Part shown: positions 54,338 to 62,947 of the stretch, in pieces | How the letters are laid out: every line of letters starts with the position of its first letter | Position numbering within the stretch: position 1 is the stretch's first letter | Assembly: GCF_913777145.1 (NCBI RefSeq) | Contig: NZ_CAJYPS010000023.1 | Coordinates: 186,001-250,000, forward strand | Direction of reading: 5' to 3' | Source of the DNA: an uncultured Roseateles sp. | GTDB taxonomy: Bacteria > Pseudomonadota > Gammaproteobacteria > Burkholderiales > Burkholderiaceae_C | Length of the DNA: 64,000 bases | Position numbers and translations under genes: made by a program | The notes under the pieces: generated by a model | Database searches by the model: none | Told to the model about the DNA's origin: nothing | Seen by the model: only the letters and a program-made list of their open reading frames with translations

Positions 54338-54505
54338 GACAGGGAAGGCGCCATGACGGCGCTTGCCGACATTGTTCGAGGCGGGCCCGCCAACTTGAGC
54401 GAGAAAAGCGCCCCACTCACCCGCCTTATCCGAGCCTTATCTGACCGACCCCGGCCCGCAGCACCGGCCCACGCGCCGGCCCGCGCAAGCGGTGCAAATG
54501 CACGC

Positions 54506-54532
54506 TAAGGCCCGGCGGCCGCGGGCCGATGC
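54506..54532 (+). promoter_or_regulatory. Possible FliA (sigma-28) promoter for the binding-protein gene
   Basis: TAAGGCCC, 11 bases, GCCGATGC, with 36 bases between the -10 box and the ATG. Spacing is exact. The -10 box matches 6 of 8 positions, but the -35 box keeps only TAA plus scattered matches. Confidence 0.5.
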
Positions 54533-54568
54533 CGGCCCATGCGCCTAAGCTCGCCCCAGGGGAGTTGT

Positions 54569-55321
54569 ATGAATAAAGCGATGCAAGCCTTGATGCTGAG
54601 CGTCGGCCTGGGGGCGGGGCTGCCCGCCGTATCCGCGCAGACCCTCACCATCGAGTACCGGGACAAGCCGCCCTACAGCTACACACAGAACGGCCAGCCC
54701 GCAGGATTCCTGATCGAGCGCACCGCCTGGCTGCTGCAGCAGGCGGGCATCACCGCGCATTTCGTCGAGATGCCGATGCGGCGCACGCTGATGCACCTGC
54801 AGGCCAACCAGGCGCCGCTGTGCACCCCCGGCTTCTACAAGCTGCCCGAACGCACCCGTTACTCACGCTACTCGCTGCCCATCTTCCGCGACCGGCCCAA
54901 TCTGGTGCTGGCCCACGAACGCGCGGCCGCCCGCATCCGCACGCATGCGCGGCTGGATGCGCTGTTCGCCGACCCCGAGCTCACGCCCGGCGTGCTGGAT
55001 GGCGCCTCCTATGGCGCCCAGCTGGACCGCGCGCTGGCGCGCACCGCGCGGCCGGCCGGCCACGCGCAGCGCAGCCCGCTGCAGCTGGCACAGATGGTGG
55101 CCGCACGACGCGTGGACTACATGCTGATAGACGCCGAGGACCTGGGCTGGCTCAAGCGGGACCCGGGCTTCGACGGCATGGGGCTGGCGGCCATCGCGTT
55201 TGCCGACATGCCCCCCGGCGAGCTGCGCTACCTGAGCTGCAGCCTGCAGGTGTCGCCGGCGCTGATGGAGCGCATCAACCGCGCGATACGCAGCCTGCCG
55301 CCGGAATCCCACACCCCATGA
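54569..55321 (+). CDS. Periplasmic substrate-binding protein-like (SBP_bac_3 type)
   Basis: A 250-residue exported protein with a signal peptide (GLPAVSA, cleavage near 23). The fold start is IEYRDKPPYSYTQNGQPAG and FLIERTAWLLQQAG, as in family-3 solute-binding proteins that bind amino acids. Further on it has RYSRYSLPIFRDRPNLVLA and VDYMLIDAEDLGWL. There is no transporter gene beside it. It sits alone between flhB and cheZ in the opposite direction, with AGGGGAG before the ATG. A link to chemotaxis is inference from position and a possible FliA promoter. Confidence 0.8.
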   Translation: MNKAMQALMLSVGLGAGLPAVSAQTLTIEYRDKPPYSYTQNGQPAGFLIERTAWLLQQAGITAHFVEMPMRRTLMHLQANQAPLCTPGFYKLPERTRYSRYSLPIFRDRPNLVLAHERAAARIRTHARLDALFADPELTPGVLDGASYGAQLDRALARTARPAGHAQRSPLQLAQMVAARRVDYMLIDAEDLGWLKRDPGFDGMGLAAIAFADMPPGELRYLSCSLQVSPALMERINRAIRSLPPESHTP

Positions 55322-55323
55322 CA

Positions 55324-55345
55324 AAGGCCCGCCGAGGCGGGCCTT
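55324..55345. terminator. Bidirectional hairpin between the binding-protein gene and cheZ
   Basis: AAGGCCCGCC and GGCGGGCCTT form a perfect 10-base stem around GA, with a short A/T flank. It starts just after the stop of the rightward gene and lies downstream of the leftward cheZ. Confidence 0.75.
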
Positions 55346-55369
55346 GTGCATGGGCGGGAGCGCGCGGGC

Positions 55370-56005
55370 TCAGAAGCCCAGGCTGGCGAGCAGATCGTCC
55401 ACCTCGCCCTGGTTGGCCACCACGTCGGTGCGCCCCTCGGGGTTCACGACCGGACCCTGCAGGATGTTGGGGTCGACCTTGTCGCGCTGTTCCGGCGGCA
55501 CCACGGACACCAGCAGCTTGACCAGGCTGTCCTCCAGGTCGTTGGCCAGCGTCACGACCTTGGCGACCACCTGGCCGGTCAGGTCATGGAAATCCTGGGC
55601 CAGCATGATGTCGGTCAGGTGACCGTCGATGCGGGAGGTGCGGTCTTCGACCTCCTTCACGAAATTCATCACCGCCCCGCTGGCGACTGCGCGCACCGGG
55701 TCGGCCACGATGGCAGCGGCCATGTCGTGCGTGGCCTTGCTGATGCCGGCATGCTCGACCTTGGCCTGATCCACCGAGTTCAGCACCTTCTCGGCGGCGG
55801 CGGCGGTCTTGGTCGCGATGTAGCTCAGGCGGCTGCGGGCGTCCGGCAGGCCGTCGGTCGCTATCTGCAGCTTGGGCATCACGCCCAGTTGCTGCATGGT
55901 GTCGTGCAGCACGCGGGTGATGGTGCCGATCTGCTGGAAGACCTCGGGCGAGACGGTCAGCGGATCCGTGCCGCTGGTCAGCTTGGCCAGTTGTTCAAGG
56001 GACAT
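55370..56005 (-). CDS. cheZ: CheY-P phosphatase CheZ
   Basis: CheZ removes phosphate from CheY and ends the tumbling signal. The 211-residue helical protein has the active-site motif LAQDFHDLTGQVVAKVV and the C-terminal CheY-binding tail GEVDDLLASLGF. The frame is open upstream to 56110; the ATG at 56003-56005 (MSLEQLAKL), 13 bases after cheY, fits. It is the last gene of motA-motB-cheY-cheZ. Confidence 0.93.
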   Translation of the reverse strand: MSLEQLAKLTSGTDPLTVSPEVFQQIGTITRVLHDTMQQLGVMPKLQIATDGLPDARSRLSYIATKTAAAAEKVLNSVDQAKVEHAGISKATHDMAAAIVADPVRAVASGAVMNFVKEVEDRTSRIDGHLTDIMLAQDFHDLTGQVVAKVVTLANDLEDSLVKLLVSVVPPEQRDKVDPNILQGPVVNPEGRTDVVANQGEVDDLLASLGF

Positions 56006-56018
56006 GGCGCGCCTCCGT

Positions 56019-56411
56019 TCAGGCCGCGGCGGCCAGTTTCTGCATGATCTTCTGGACTTTTTCTTCCAGCGTGGCCTTGGTGAAAGGCTTGACGATGTAG
56101 CCGGCCGCACCCGACTGGGCGGCCAGCACGATGTCTTCCTTGCGCGCCTCGGCGGTCACCATCAGCACCGGCAGGTGCTTGAGGTTGGGGTCTTCCTTGA
56201 TCGCCTTCAGCAGCTCGAAGCCCGTCATGTTGGGCATGTTGATGTCGCTGACGACAAAGTCGAACTTCGCGCCCTTCAGCATGTTCAGGGCCTCGACGCC
56301 ATCCTCGGCTTCTTCGCAGTTGTTGTAGCCGATCTCCTTCAGCAGGCCGCGAACGATGCGGCGCATGGTGGAGAAGTCGTCGACAACCAGGAATTTCATG
56401 TCAGCGCTCAT
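56019..56411 (-). CDS. cheY: Chemotaxis response regulator CheY
   Basis: A 130-residue single-domain receiver that binds the flagellar switch when phosphorylated. [19 protein letters not shown] holds the acidic pocket, [16 protein letters not shown] holds the phospho-acceptor Asp, and AGYIVKPFT the conserved Lys. It is almost identical in pattern to enteric CheY. It lies between motB and cheZ. No cheA or cheW gene is in the window. Confidence 0.96.
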   Translation of the reverse strand: MSADMKFLVVDDFSTMRRIVRGLLKEIGYNNCEEAEDGVEALNMLKGAKFDFVVSDINMPNMTGFELLKAIKEDPNLKHLPVLMVTAEARKEDIVLAAQSGAAGYIVKPFTKATLEEKVQKIMQKLAAAA

Positions 56412-56459
56412 GGCGATCCTCTTCGGGGGACGGGTCGGTGCAAGGCCAGCAGTCTAGTT

Positions 56460-57416
56460 CTAGCGGCTGGCCGCTGGCGCCGGAGTTTGCGGCATTTTCC
56501 CGCTCTGCGGCTCCGGCGTGGCATTGGCGGGCTCTTCGTCCTGCGGCAGGTTCTTCAGCACCGCGTCCTCGGCATCGCGGTTCATCACGATGATGCTGAT
56601 GCGGCGGTTCAGCGGGCTGTTGGGATTTTGCTCATCCAGCAGCTTGCTGGCCGCCAGCCCCTGCACCCGCAGCATGCGCGCCTCGGGCAGACCGCCGGCC
56701 ACCAGCTCGCGGCGCGACGCGTTCGCGCGGTCGGCCGACAGCTCCCAGTTGCTGTAGCCGCGATCCCCGCCGGCAAAGGCCTGGGCGTCGGTGTGACCCT
56801 CCACCGTGAGCCGGTTGGGCACCTCGGACAGCACGTCGCCCAGCTCGCGCAGCAGGTCGCGCATATAGGGCTTCACCACCGCGCTGCCGCTGTCGAACAT
56901 CGGGCGCTTGTCCTCGTCCACGATCTGGATGCGCAGTCCCTCGCGGGTCATGTCCAGGCGGATCTGGCCGCCCAGCGCCTCCAGCCGGGGATTGGCCTTG
57001 ATGACATCCTCCAGCTTGGCCTGCAGCTGCGCCAGCCGGGCCCGCTCCACGCGACGCTGCTCGTCCTTGATCGCACGCAGGTTGTAGCGCGGCGTCTTGG
57101 TCTCGACGTCGCCGTCCTTGACCTGGCCGGTGTCGCGCGTCAGGTCCTTGCCACCGCCGCGGATGATGCTGGTGGCGTCGCCCGCGCCGCTGCCGCCCAG
57201 CATGGCCACCTTCATCGGCGACTGGAAATACTCCTGGATGCCCTTCTTGTCGCCCTCGGTCGTGGAGCCCAGCAGCCACATCAGCAGGAAGAAGGCCATC
57301 ATCGCGGTCACGAAGTCCGCATAGGCGATCTTCCAGGCGCCGCCATGGGCGCCATGGCCGCCCTTCTTCACCCGCTTGATGATGATGGGCTGGAGCTTTT
57401 TCGCGTCGCCCGCCAT
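56460..57416 (-). CDS. motB: Flagellar stator protein MotB
   Basis: A 318-residue stator subunit with one helix (KIAYADFVTAMMAFFLLMWLL, containing the proton-binding Asp) and a periplasmic OmpA-like peptidoglycan-binding domain (TVEGHTDAQAF, SNWELSADRANASRRELV). The basic start QPIIIKRVKKGGHGAHGG is typical. It follows motA by 23 bases and forms the H+-driven motor with it. Confidence 0.95.
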   Translation of the reverse strand: MAGDAKKLQPIIIKRVKKGGHGAHGGAWKIAYADFVTAMMAFFLLMWLLGSTTEGDKKGIQEYFQSPMKVAMLGGSGAGDATSIIRGGGKDLTRDTGQVKDGDVETKTPRYNLRAIKDEQRRVERARLAQLQAKLEDVIKANPRLEALGGQIRLDMTREGLRIQIVDEDKRPMFDSGSAVVKPYMRDLLRELGDVLSEVPNRLTVEGHTDAQAFAGGDRGYSNWELSADRANASRRELVAGGLPEARMLRVQGLAASKLLDEQNPNSPLNRRISIIVMNRDAEDAVLKNLPQDEEPANATPEPQSGKMPQTPAPAASR

Positions 57417-57439
57417 TTAGCCGTCCTTCCTGCTCAGGC

Positions 57440-58297
57440 TCATTTCTTCTTCACGTGACCTTCGAGCTCGGTGAAGCCCGGGCGGTCGCCCGAGAACAGC
57501 ACCTTGCGGCCGAACTCGATGGCCACCTGGGGCGCATAGCCCTGCATGCTGGCCAGCAGCGTGATCTTGATGCAGATGATTTCCTTGCCGGCGTCCTCCA
57601 CCTTCTGCTCCAGCAGGCCGGCCAGCGGCTCCACGAAGCCATAGGCCAGCAAGATGCCCAGGAAGGTGCCCACCAGCGCGGAGCCGATCATGCCGCCCAG
57701 CACCGCCGGGGGCTGGCCCACCGAGCCCATGGTGTTCACCACGCCCAGCACCGCGGCCACGATGCCGAAGGCCGGCAGACCGCCGGCCAGGCGCGTGAGC
57801 GCCGCCACCGGCGCATGCGCCTCCTGGTGGTGGGTCTCGATCTCGGCATCCATCAGCGCCTCGATCTCGTGCGCGTTCAGGTTGCCGGACACCATCATGC
57901 GCAGGTAGTCGGTGATGAAGTCGGTGACATGGTGGTCATTGCCCACCGTCGGGTACTTCTGGAACAGCGCGCTGCTGTGCGGGTCCTCGACGTCCTTTTC
58001 GATGGACATCAGGCCCTCCTTGCGGGCCTTTTGCAGGATGTCGTACATCAGCGCCAGCAGGTCCATGTAGCGGGCCTTGTTGTACTTGCTGCCCTTGAAG
58101 CACTGGCCCAGGCCGCCCATGGTGGCCTTGACCACCTTCATCTGGTTGTTGGCCAGAAAGGCGCCGCCGGCCGCACCGAAGATGGTGATCAGCTCGAACG
58201 GCAGCGCGTGCAGCACCACGCTGATATTGCCGCCGTGAGCGATGAACACGCCGAAGACGCAGCCCAGGGCGATCAGCCAGCCGATGATGACAAACAT
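57440..58297 (-). CDS. motA: Flagellar stator protein MotA
   Basis: A 285-residue stator with four helices. It starts MFVIIGWLIALGCVFGVFIAHGG, has GKYLE-like cytoplasmic segments (KARYMDLLALMYDILQKARKEGLM, with charged residues that contact FliG) and GGLPAFGIVAAVLGVVNTMG. It is the first gene of a leftward motA-motB-cheY-cheZ operon. A strong FliA-type promoter lies just upstream. Confidence 0.95.
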   Translation of the reverse strand: MFVIIGWLIALGCVFGVFIAHGGNISVVLHALPFELITIFGAAGGAFLANNQMKVVKATMGGLGQCFKGSKYNKARYMDLLALMYDILQKARKEGLMSIEKDVEDPHSSALFQKYPTVGNDHHVTDFITDYLRMMVSGNLNAHEIEALMDAEIETHHQEAHAPVAALTRLAGGLPAFGIVAAVLGVVNTMGSVGQPPAVLGGMIGSALVGTFLGILLAYGFVEPLAGLLEQKVEDAGKEIICIKITLLASMQGYAPQVAIEFGRKVLFSGDRPGFTELEGHVKKK

Positions 58298-58325
58298 GCG
58301 TGGAGGTAGTGAAGGTGTTCAAGCC

Positions 58326-58352
58326 ATATCGGCCGGGGGCCTCAGGGCTTGA
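58326..58352 (-). promoter_or_regulatory. FliA (sigma-28) promoter for motAB-cheYZ
   Basis: Read on the minus strand: TCAAGCCC, 11 bases, GCCGATAT. The -10 box matches 7 of 8 with exact spacing, and it ends 28 bases before the motA start codon. It shares TCAAG and GCCGATA with the flgM promoter at 20638. Confidence 0.85.
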
Positions 58353-58438
58353 GCGAGTATGCCGCGAGGCTGGCGCCCCAAGCCCGGCACTAGACCGCAA
58401 AGCGGCGGCATTTCTGGGCACCGGCCCGGGTTCCTGGC

Positions 58439-59179
58439 TCAGACCTGGGGCCGGTAGAGCCAGACGGTGCGCCCGCCAGGCGTGAGCCACTGCGCCTGCG
58501 GACGCTGGCCCGGCACCTCGAAATCCAGGCTGGCCAGCCAGGCGCCGGGCGGCAGCTCCCGCTGCGCCTTGGCCCAGAGCCGGACCATGGTCTCGGGGCG
58601 CTGGAAGACATAGAGCAGCGCCAGCCCCCCCCAGTCGCCCGCCCACAGATCGCCCCGCTGCACGCGGGCCCGCCCCCTCAGCCGCCAGCGCGCGGCCCAC
58701 ACCAGCGGCCGGCTCCACTCCACGCCCTCCAGCCGCGCCTGCGGATAGACCCGCGCCAGCTCGGCCAGCCCGTGGCCCAGGCCGCAGCCGGCGTCCAGAA
58801 CCCTGGCGCCGGGCGGCAGAGGTGCGAACTCGGGCAGGCGCTCCAGCGCTCCCCTCGGTGTGGGAAACAGCGGCGCCTCGCTCCAGCTGCGCCGCGGGTA
58901 CAGCCACCACAGCAGCAGCAACGGCAGCCACCACAGCCAGGCCCAGGCCGCCGGCAAGCCGGCCTGCCAGCCCTGGGCCAGCACCGACACCGGAAAGCCC
59001 GCCGCCACGATGAGGCGGCGCCAGCGCACCCGGTGCGGCAGCGCCAGTACCACGCCCAGCAGCGTCGCGCCCAGCAGCGCCGCGCCCGGCGACGCACCCA
59101 GCGCCCGCAGGCTCGCAAAGCCCGCCCAGGCCAGCAGCCAGCTCAGCAGCGCGGCCAACGGCCAACGCAGGCCGCTCAT
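58439..59179 (-). CDS. Class I SAM-dependent methyltransferase with N-terminal membrane segments
   Basis: A 246-residue protein. The first 95 residues hold three or four hydrophobic helices. A Rossmann methyltransferase domain follows with motif I VLDAGCGLGHGLAELA (near 124-139) and VEWSRPLVWAARWR. The start (ATG at 59177-59179) overlaps the stop of the upstream GT2 gene (ATGA), so the two are coupled. Membrane-anchored methyltransferases of this type are found next to glycosyltransferases; the substrate is unknown. Confidence 0.82.
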   Translation of the reverse strand: MSGLRWPLAALLSWLLAWAGFASLRALGASPGAALLGATLLGVVLALPHRVRWRRLIVAAGFPVSVLAQGWQAGLPAAWAWLWWLPLLLLWWLYPRRSWSEAPLFPTPRGALERLPEFAPLPPGARVLDAGCGLGHGLAELARVYPQARLEGVEWSRPLVWAARWRLRGRARVQRGDLWAGDWGGLALLYVFQRPETMVRLWAKAQRELPPGAWLASLDFEVPGQRPQAQWLTPGGRTVWLYRPQV

Positions 59180-60228
59180 GGCGCCGACAGCCCATGGGCG
59201 CGGCGCAGCGCGCCGGCCTCGCCGGCCCGGCCCAGCAGGTCCAGCACCAGGGCCAGGTTGTGGGCCGCCAGGTGGCTGCCACGGCCCACCACGGCGCCAG
59301 GCAGGTCGGGCCGCTCGCCGATCTCCAGGCAGCGGCGCCAGGCGCCCTCGATCATGGGCAGCAGCACCTCGGCCTGGGCCGGCTGGTCGGCCGCGAAGTC
59401 CAGCAGCAGGTCGCCCAGCGCGAAGAAGAAGTCCGGTGATTCGGCACAGGCCGTCATCTGCGTCTCGGCGAACTGCACGCCGTCCGCATACCGCTTGAGC
59501 TGCTTGAGCGCGAACAGCCGGCGCGGCACCAGGTCCAGCCACCAGCCTGCCGCCGGGTGGGGCAAGGCGGTCGCACGCTCGAAGGCGCGCTCCGCGGCCT
59601 CATGCTCGTCGTAGACCGCATGGTCCTTTCCCAGCTGGTACCAAAGATAGGCATCGCCGGGCTGGCGCTGCAGCTCGCGCTGCAGCAGGCGCGCATTGCG
59701 GCCGCGCTTGTGGATTAGCCGGTCGGGCAAATAGCCGTCATGGGCTACGCGCAGCGCCAGCGGGCGCTGCGGCAGCTGATGCTGGGGCTGCTCATGCACC
59801 AGGCCGGCATAGCGCACCGCGCCGGGCAGCACGCGGCTGAGCTGCTGGCGGGCCTGGCGCGGGCTGCCGTCGTCGAAGCGGTCCTCCAGCTGCAGCGTGC
59901 CGACGAAATCCGGCCGCTGCGTGCGCAGCGCCTGCAGCACCGCGCCACCGTCCAGCAGCCACTCGTCGGCGTCCAGCACTAAATGCCAGTCGGCGCCGGC
60001 CAGCGCCAGCGCGTGGTTGCGGGCGGCGGAGAAGTCGTCGCACCAAGCGAAATGCTCCACCCGCGCGCCATGTGCGGCGGCCAGCGCCGGGGTCGCGTCG
60101 CGCGAGCCGGTGTCCAGCACCAGCATCTCATCCACCCAGGGCCCGACGCTGTCCAGCAGGCGCGCGATGTGGGCAGCCTCGTCTCGGGCGATGACAACCA
60201 GGGCGACTCGATAGGGCGGCACGGACAT
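59176..60228 (-). CDS. GT2 family glycosyltransferase
   Basis: A 350-residue enzyme of the GT-A fold. ALVVIARDEAAHIARLLDSV and DEMLVLDTGSRDATPALAAAH form the N-terminal nucleotide-sugar fold, and LVLDADEWLL holds the DxD-type acidic motif. The C-terminal 150 residues contain TPR-like helices (LYLWYQLGKDHAVYDEHEAAE). The ATG at 60226-60228 gives MSVPPYRVAL. It is divergent from the large fusion gene across 127 bases. Confidence 0.84.
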   Translation of the reverse strand: MSVPPYRVALVVIARDEAAHIARLLDSVGPWVDEMLVLDTGSRDATPALAAAHGARVEHFAWCDDFSAARNHALALAGADWHLVLDADEWLLDGGAVLQALRTQRPDFVGTLQLEDRFDDGSPRQARQQLSRVLPGAVRYAGLVHEQPQHQLPQRPLALRVAHDGYLPDRLIHKRGRNARLLQRELQRQPGDAYLWYQLGKDHAVYDEHEAAERAFERATALPHPAAGWWLDLVPRRLFALKQLKRYADGVQFAETQMTACAESPDFFFALGDLLLDFAADQPAQAEVLLPMIEGAWRRCLEIGERPDLPGAVVGRGSHLAAHNLALVLDLLGRAGEAGALRRAHGLSAP

Positions 60229-60355
60229 CGCTCCATTGTCCGCACACGCTGGGCGAGGCCCGGGCGCGTCAGCCGCCGATTCACCATGCTTTTCGACCGC
60301 TGGCGGGGTATGCAGACCTCCTAGACTCGGCGCCAGACCGCTCTCCGAGCCCGAC

Positions 60356-62947
60356 ATGATTCCACGCACCCTGCACATCATCTGGGTCGGCGACGAGAGC
60401 CGGCGCCCGGACAACTGCATCGCCACCTGGCGGCAGCACAACCCGGACTGGACGCTGCGCGTCTGGGGCAACGACGAGCTCGCGAACTACGGCTGGGTGA
60501 ACGCACGCCACATGCGCCAGATGGCCTCGCGCGAGCTCAACGGCGTGGCCGACCTGATGCGCTGGGAGATCCTCTACAACGAGGGCGGCTTTGTGGTGGA
60601 CGCCGACAGCATCTGCGTGCGCCCGCTGGAGCCCTGGCTGTTCGAGGGCGAGGCCTGCGCCTGCTGGGAGAACGAGCTGGTGCGCCCCGGGCTGATCGCG
60701 GCCGGTGCCGTTGCATCCGTGCCCGGCAATCCCTTCTTCGGCCAGATGATCCTGGACCTGCAGGCGCTCACCGCCCTGGACGAACGCCCGGCCCGGGAGT
60801 GCGTCGGCCCCCAGTTCCTGACCGACAGCGTCAAACGCCTGGGCTACAGCGGCCTGACCATCTGGCCCAGCCACCTCTTCATCCCCACGCATTTCAGCGG
60901 GCAGACCTACACCGGCTCGGGCCCGGTGTTTGCCACCCAGGAATGGGCCGGCACGCTGAACGCCTACGAACAACTGCATAAGAAAAAACTGTCCGGCAAG
61001 GTCGGGGGACAAGAAACGGCCGCGGCACCCGCACCACCGCTGGCTGAGCTTCTGCAACGAGTCCAGGCCCGGCTGGACGCCCAGCAATGGACCGACGCCG
61101 CCGCGCTGCTGCGCGAGGCGCTGGCGCAGGCCCCCACCGACGGCGGCCTGTGGCTGACGCTGGCCCGCACGCTGCGCGCCGCCCGCCAGCCCCAGGCCTG
61201 GCTGGAGGCCGCCGAGCAGGCGCTGCACCATGCCAGCACCGAGGCCCATGGCCGCGACGCGCTGCTGCTGGCCGCGCAGGCGGCGATGGCGCTGAACGAG
61301 CACGACTACGTGGTGCGCCTGGCCCAGGCCCTGCCCGAGGCCCAGCGCCGCCAGGAGTTCGAGCTGCTGCGCCTGCAGGGCACGGCGCTGAATCGCCTCA
61401 GCCGCCCGCAGCAGGCGGTGGAGGCCTTGATGCAGGCGCTGGCGCTGAAGCTGGACGACCGCGACGCCTATGTGGAGCTGGGCTTCGCGTTCGACAACCT
61501 CAAGATGAAGGCCGAGGCCGCCGAGTGCTTCCGCACCGTGGCGACGCTCTACCCCGAGCACCTGGGCGCGCAGTCCTACCTGCTGCACCTGGAGCAGCAG
61601 ACCGCGCAGTGGGGTGACTACAGGGCCCGCGTGCAGGCCCTGCTGGACGCCCAGGCCCAGGCGGCCGGCGCAGCAGACGGCACGCAGTTCAGCGTGCCCT
61701 TCACGCTGGTGTCCCTGCCCCACCATCCCCGCCAGATGCTGGAGGCCGCGCAGATGACCGCGCGCTACCTGAGCCAGAGCATCACACCGCTGCCGCCCGC
61801 ACCGGCCCGCGCGCCGCGCGCGATGCGGCGCCTGCACGTGGGCCTGCTGTCCAACGACCTGCAGGCCCATGCGACCGCCACGCTGATCACCGAGGTGATC
61901 GAGCGCCTGGACCGCAGCCGCTACGAGATCAGCTTCTTCTCGCACGCGGCGGACGACGGCTCGGCCTACCGCCGCCGCCTCAGCGCCGCCTGCGACCATT
62001 TCGAGGACGTGCAGCCGCTGGGCCTGCAGGCCACCGCACAGCGCATCCGCGAACTGGGCGTGGACCTGCTGATCGACCTCAAGGGCCACACCAGCGGCAG
62101 CCGCCTGGCCGTGCTGGGCTACCGGCCCGCCCCCCTGCAGGCCACCTGGCTGGGCTTTCCCGGCACCACCGGCCTGGACGGCGTGGACTACCTGATCGGC
62201 GACCGCTTCGTGACCCCGCTGGAACACCAGCCCTGGTACAGCGAACGCATCGCGCAGCTGCCGCACAGCTACCAGCCCAACGACGGCCACCGCCCACGCG
62301 GGCCGGCACCCGCCCGCGCGGCGCTGGGCCTGCCCGAGGACGCGGTGGTGCTGCTGAGCGCCAACCAGGTCTACAAGCTCAACCCGCCGCTGTTCGATGC
62401 CTGGATGGAGATCCTGCGGCGCGTGCCGCAGGCCGTGCTGTGGCAGCTGAGCGGCAGCGATGACGCCAATGCCGCGCTGCGCCGTGAGGCCCAACAGCGT
62501 GGCGTGGCGCCCGAGCGGCTGCTCTTCATGCCGGCCGCCGGGCTGCAGGAGCACGCGCTGCGCCTGGGCGCGGCCGACCTGGCGCTGGACAGCTGGCCCT
62601 GCAACGGCCACACCACCACCAGCGATACGCTGTGGGCCGCCGTGCCGGTGGTGAGCCTGCTGGGCGAGAGCTTTGCCGGCCGGGTGTCGGCCAGCCTGCT
62701 GGACGCGGTGGGCCTGCCCGAGCTGGTCTGCGCCGACACGGCCGCCTACGTGGACACCGCCTGCCGACTGGCGGGCGACGCGGCCGAGCGTGCCGCGCTG
62801 CGCCAGCAGTTGCTGCAGGCGCGCGACCGGGCGCCGCTGTTCGACGCGGCCGGCTTCGCCAGCGATCTGGAAGCGCTGTGGGAGCGCATGTGGGCCCGCC
62901 ATGAGGCCGGGCTGACGCCGCAGGCGCTGGCCGCGTCAGCCCGGTAG
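60356..62947 (+). CDS. GT32-TPR-GT41 fusion glycosyltransferase (OGT-like)
   Basis: An 863-residue protein with three parts. The first 215 residues form a GT32-type domain (PRTLHIIWVGDE, then VADLMRWEILYNEGGFVVD and DAD at 82-84). TPR-like helical repeats (about 225-470) follow. The rest is a GT41 (SPINDLY/O-GlcNAc transferase-like) C-domain (about 495-860) with LHVGLLSNDLQAHA, GFPGTTGLDGVDYLIGD, LLSANQVYKLNPPLF and LALDSWPCNGHTTTSDTLWA. It likely glycosylates proteins, with two donor sites. Its 3' end overlaps the next, opposite gene by 12 bases. Confidence 0.85.
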   Translation: MIPRTLHIIWVGDESRRPDNCIATWRQHNPDWTLRVWGNDELANYGWVNARHMRQMASRELNGVADLMRWEILYNEGGFVVDADSICVRPLEPWLFEGEACACWENELVRPGLIAAGAVASVPGNPFFGQMILDLQALTALDERPARECVGPQFLTDSVKRLGYSGLTIWPSHLFIPTHFSGQTYTGSGPVFATQEWAGTLNAYEQLHKKKLSGKVGGQETAAAPAPPLAELLQRVQARLDAQQWTDAAALLREALAQAPTDGGLWLTLARTLRAARQPQAWLEAAEQALHHASTEAHGRDALLLAAQAAMALNEHDYVVRLAQALPEAQRRQEFELLRLQGTALNRLSRPQQAVEALMQALALKLDDRDAYVELGFAFDNLKMKAEAAECFRTVATLYPEHLGAQSYLLHLEQQTAQWGDYRARVQALLDAQAQAAGAADGTQFSVPFTLVSLPHHPRQMLEAAQMTARYLSQSITPLPPAPARAPRAMRRLHVGLLSNDLQAHATATLITEVIERLDRSRYEISFFSHAADDGSAYRRRLSAACDHFEDVQPLGLQATAQRIRELGVDLLIDLKGHTSGSRLAVLGYRPAPLQATWLGFPGTTGLDGVDYLIGDRFVTPLEHQPWYSERIAQLPHSYQPNDGHRPRGPAPARAALGLPEDAVVLLSANQVYKLNPPLFDAWMEILRRVPQAVLWQLSGSDDANAALRREAQQRGVAPERLLFMPAAGLQEHALRLGAADLALDSWPCNGHTTTSDTLWAAVPVVSLLGESFAGRVSASLLDAVGLPELVCADTAAYVDTACRLAGDAAERAALRQQLLQARDRAPLFDAAGFASDLEALWERMWARHEAGLTPQALAASAR

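Noticed and set aside
60275..60282. GCCGATTC resembling a sigma-28 -10 box upstream of the GT32-TPR-GT41 gene
   Set aside because: No -35 box at the required distance (AGGCCCGG instead of a TAAAGTTT-like sequence).
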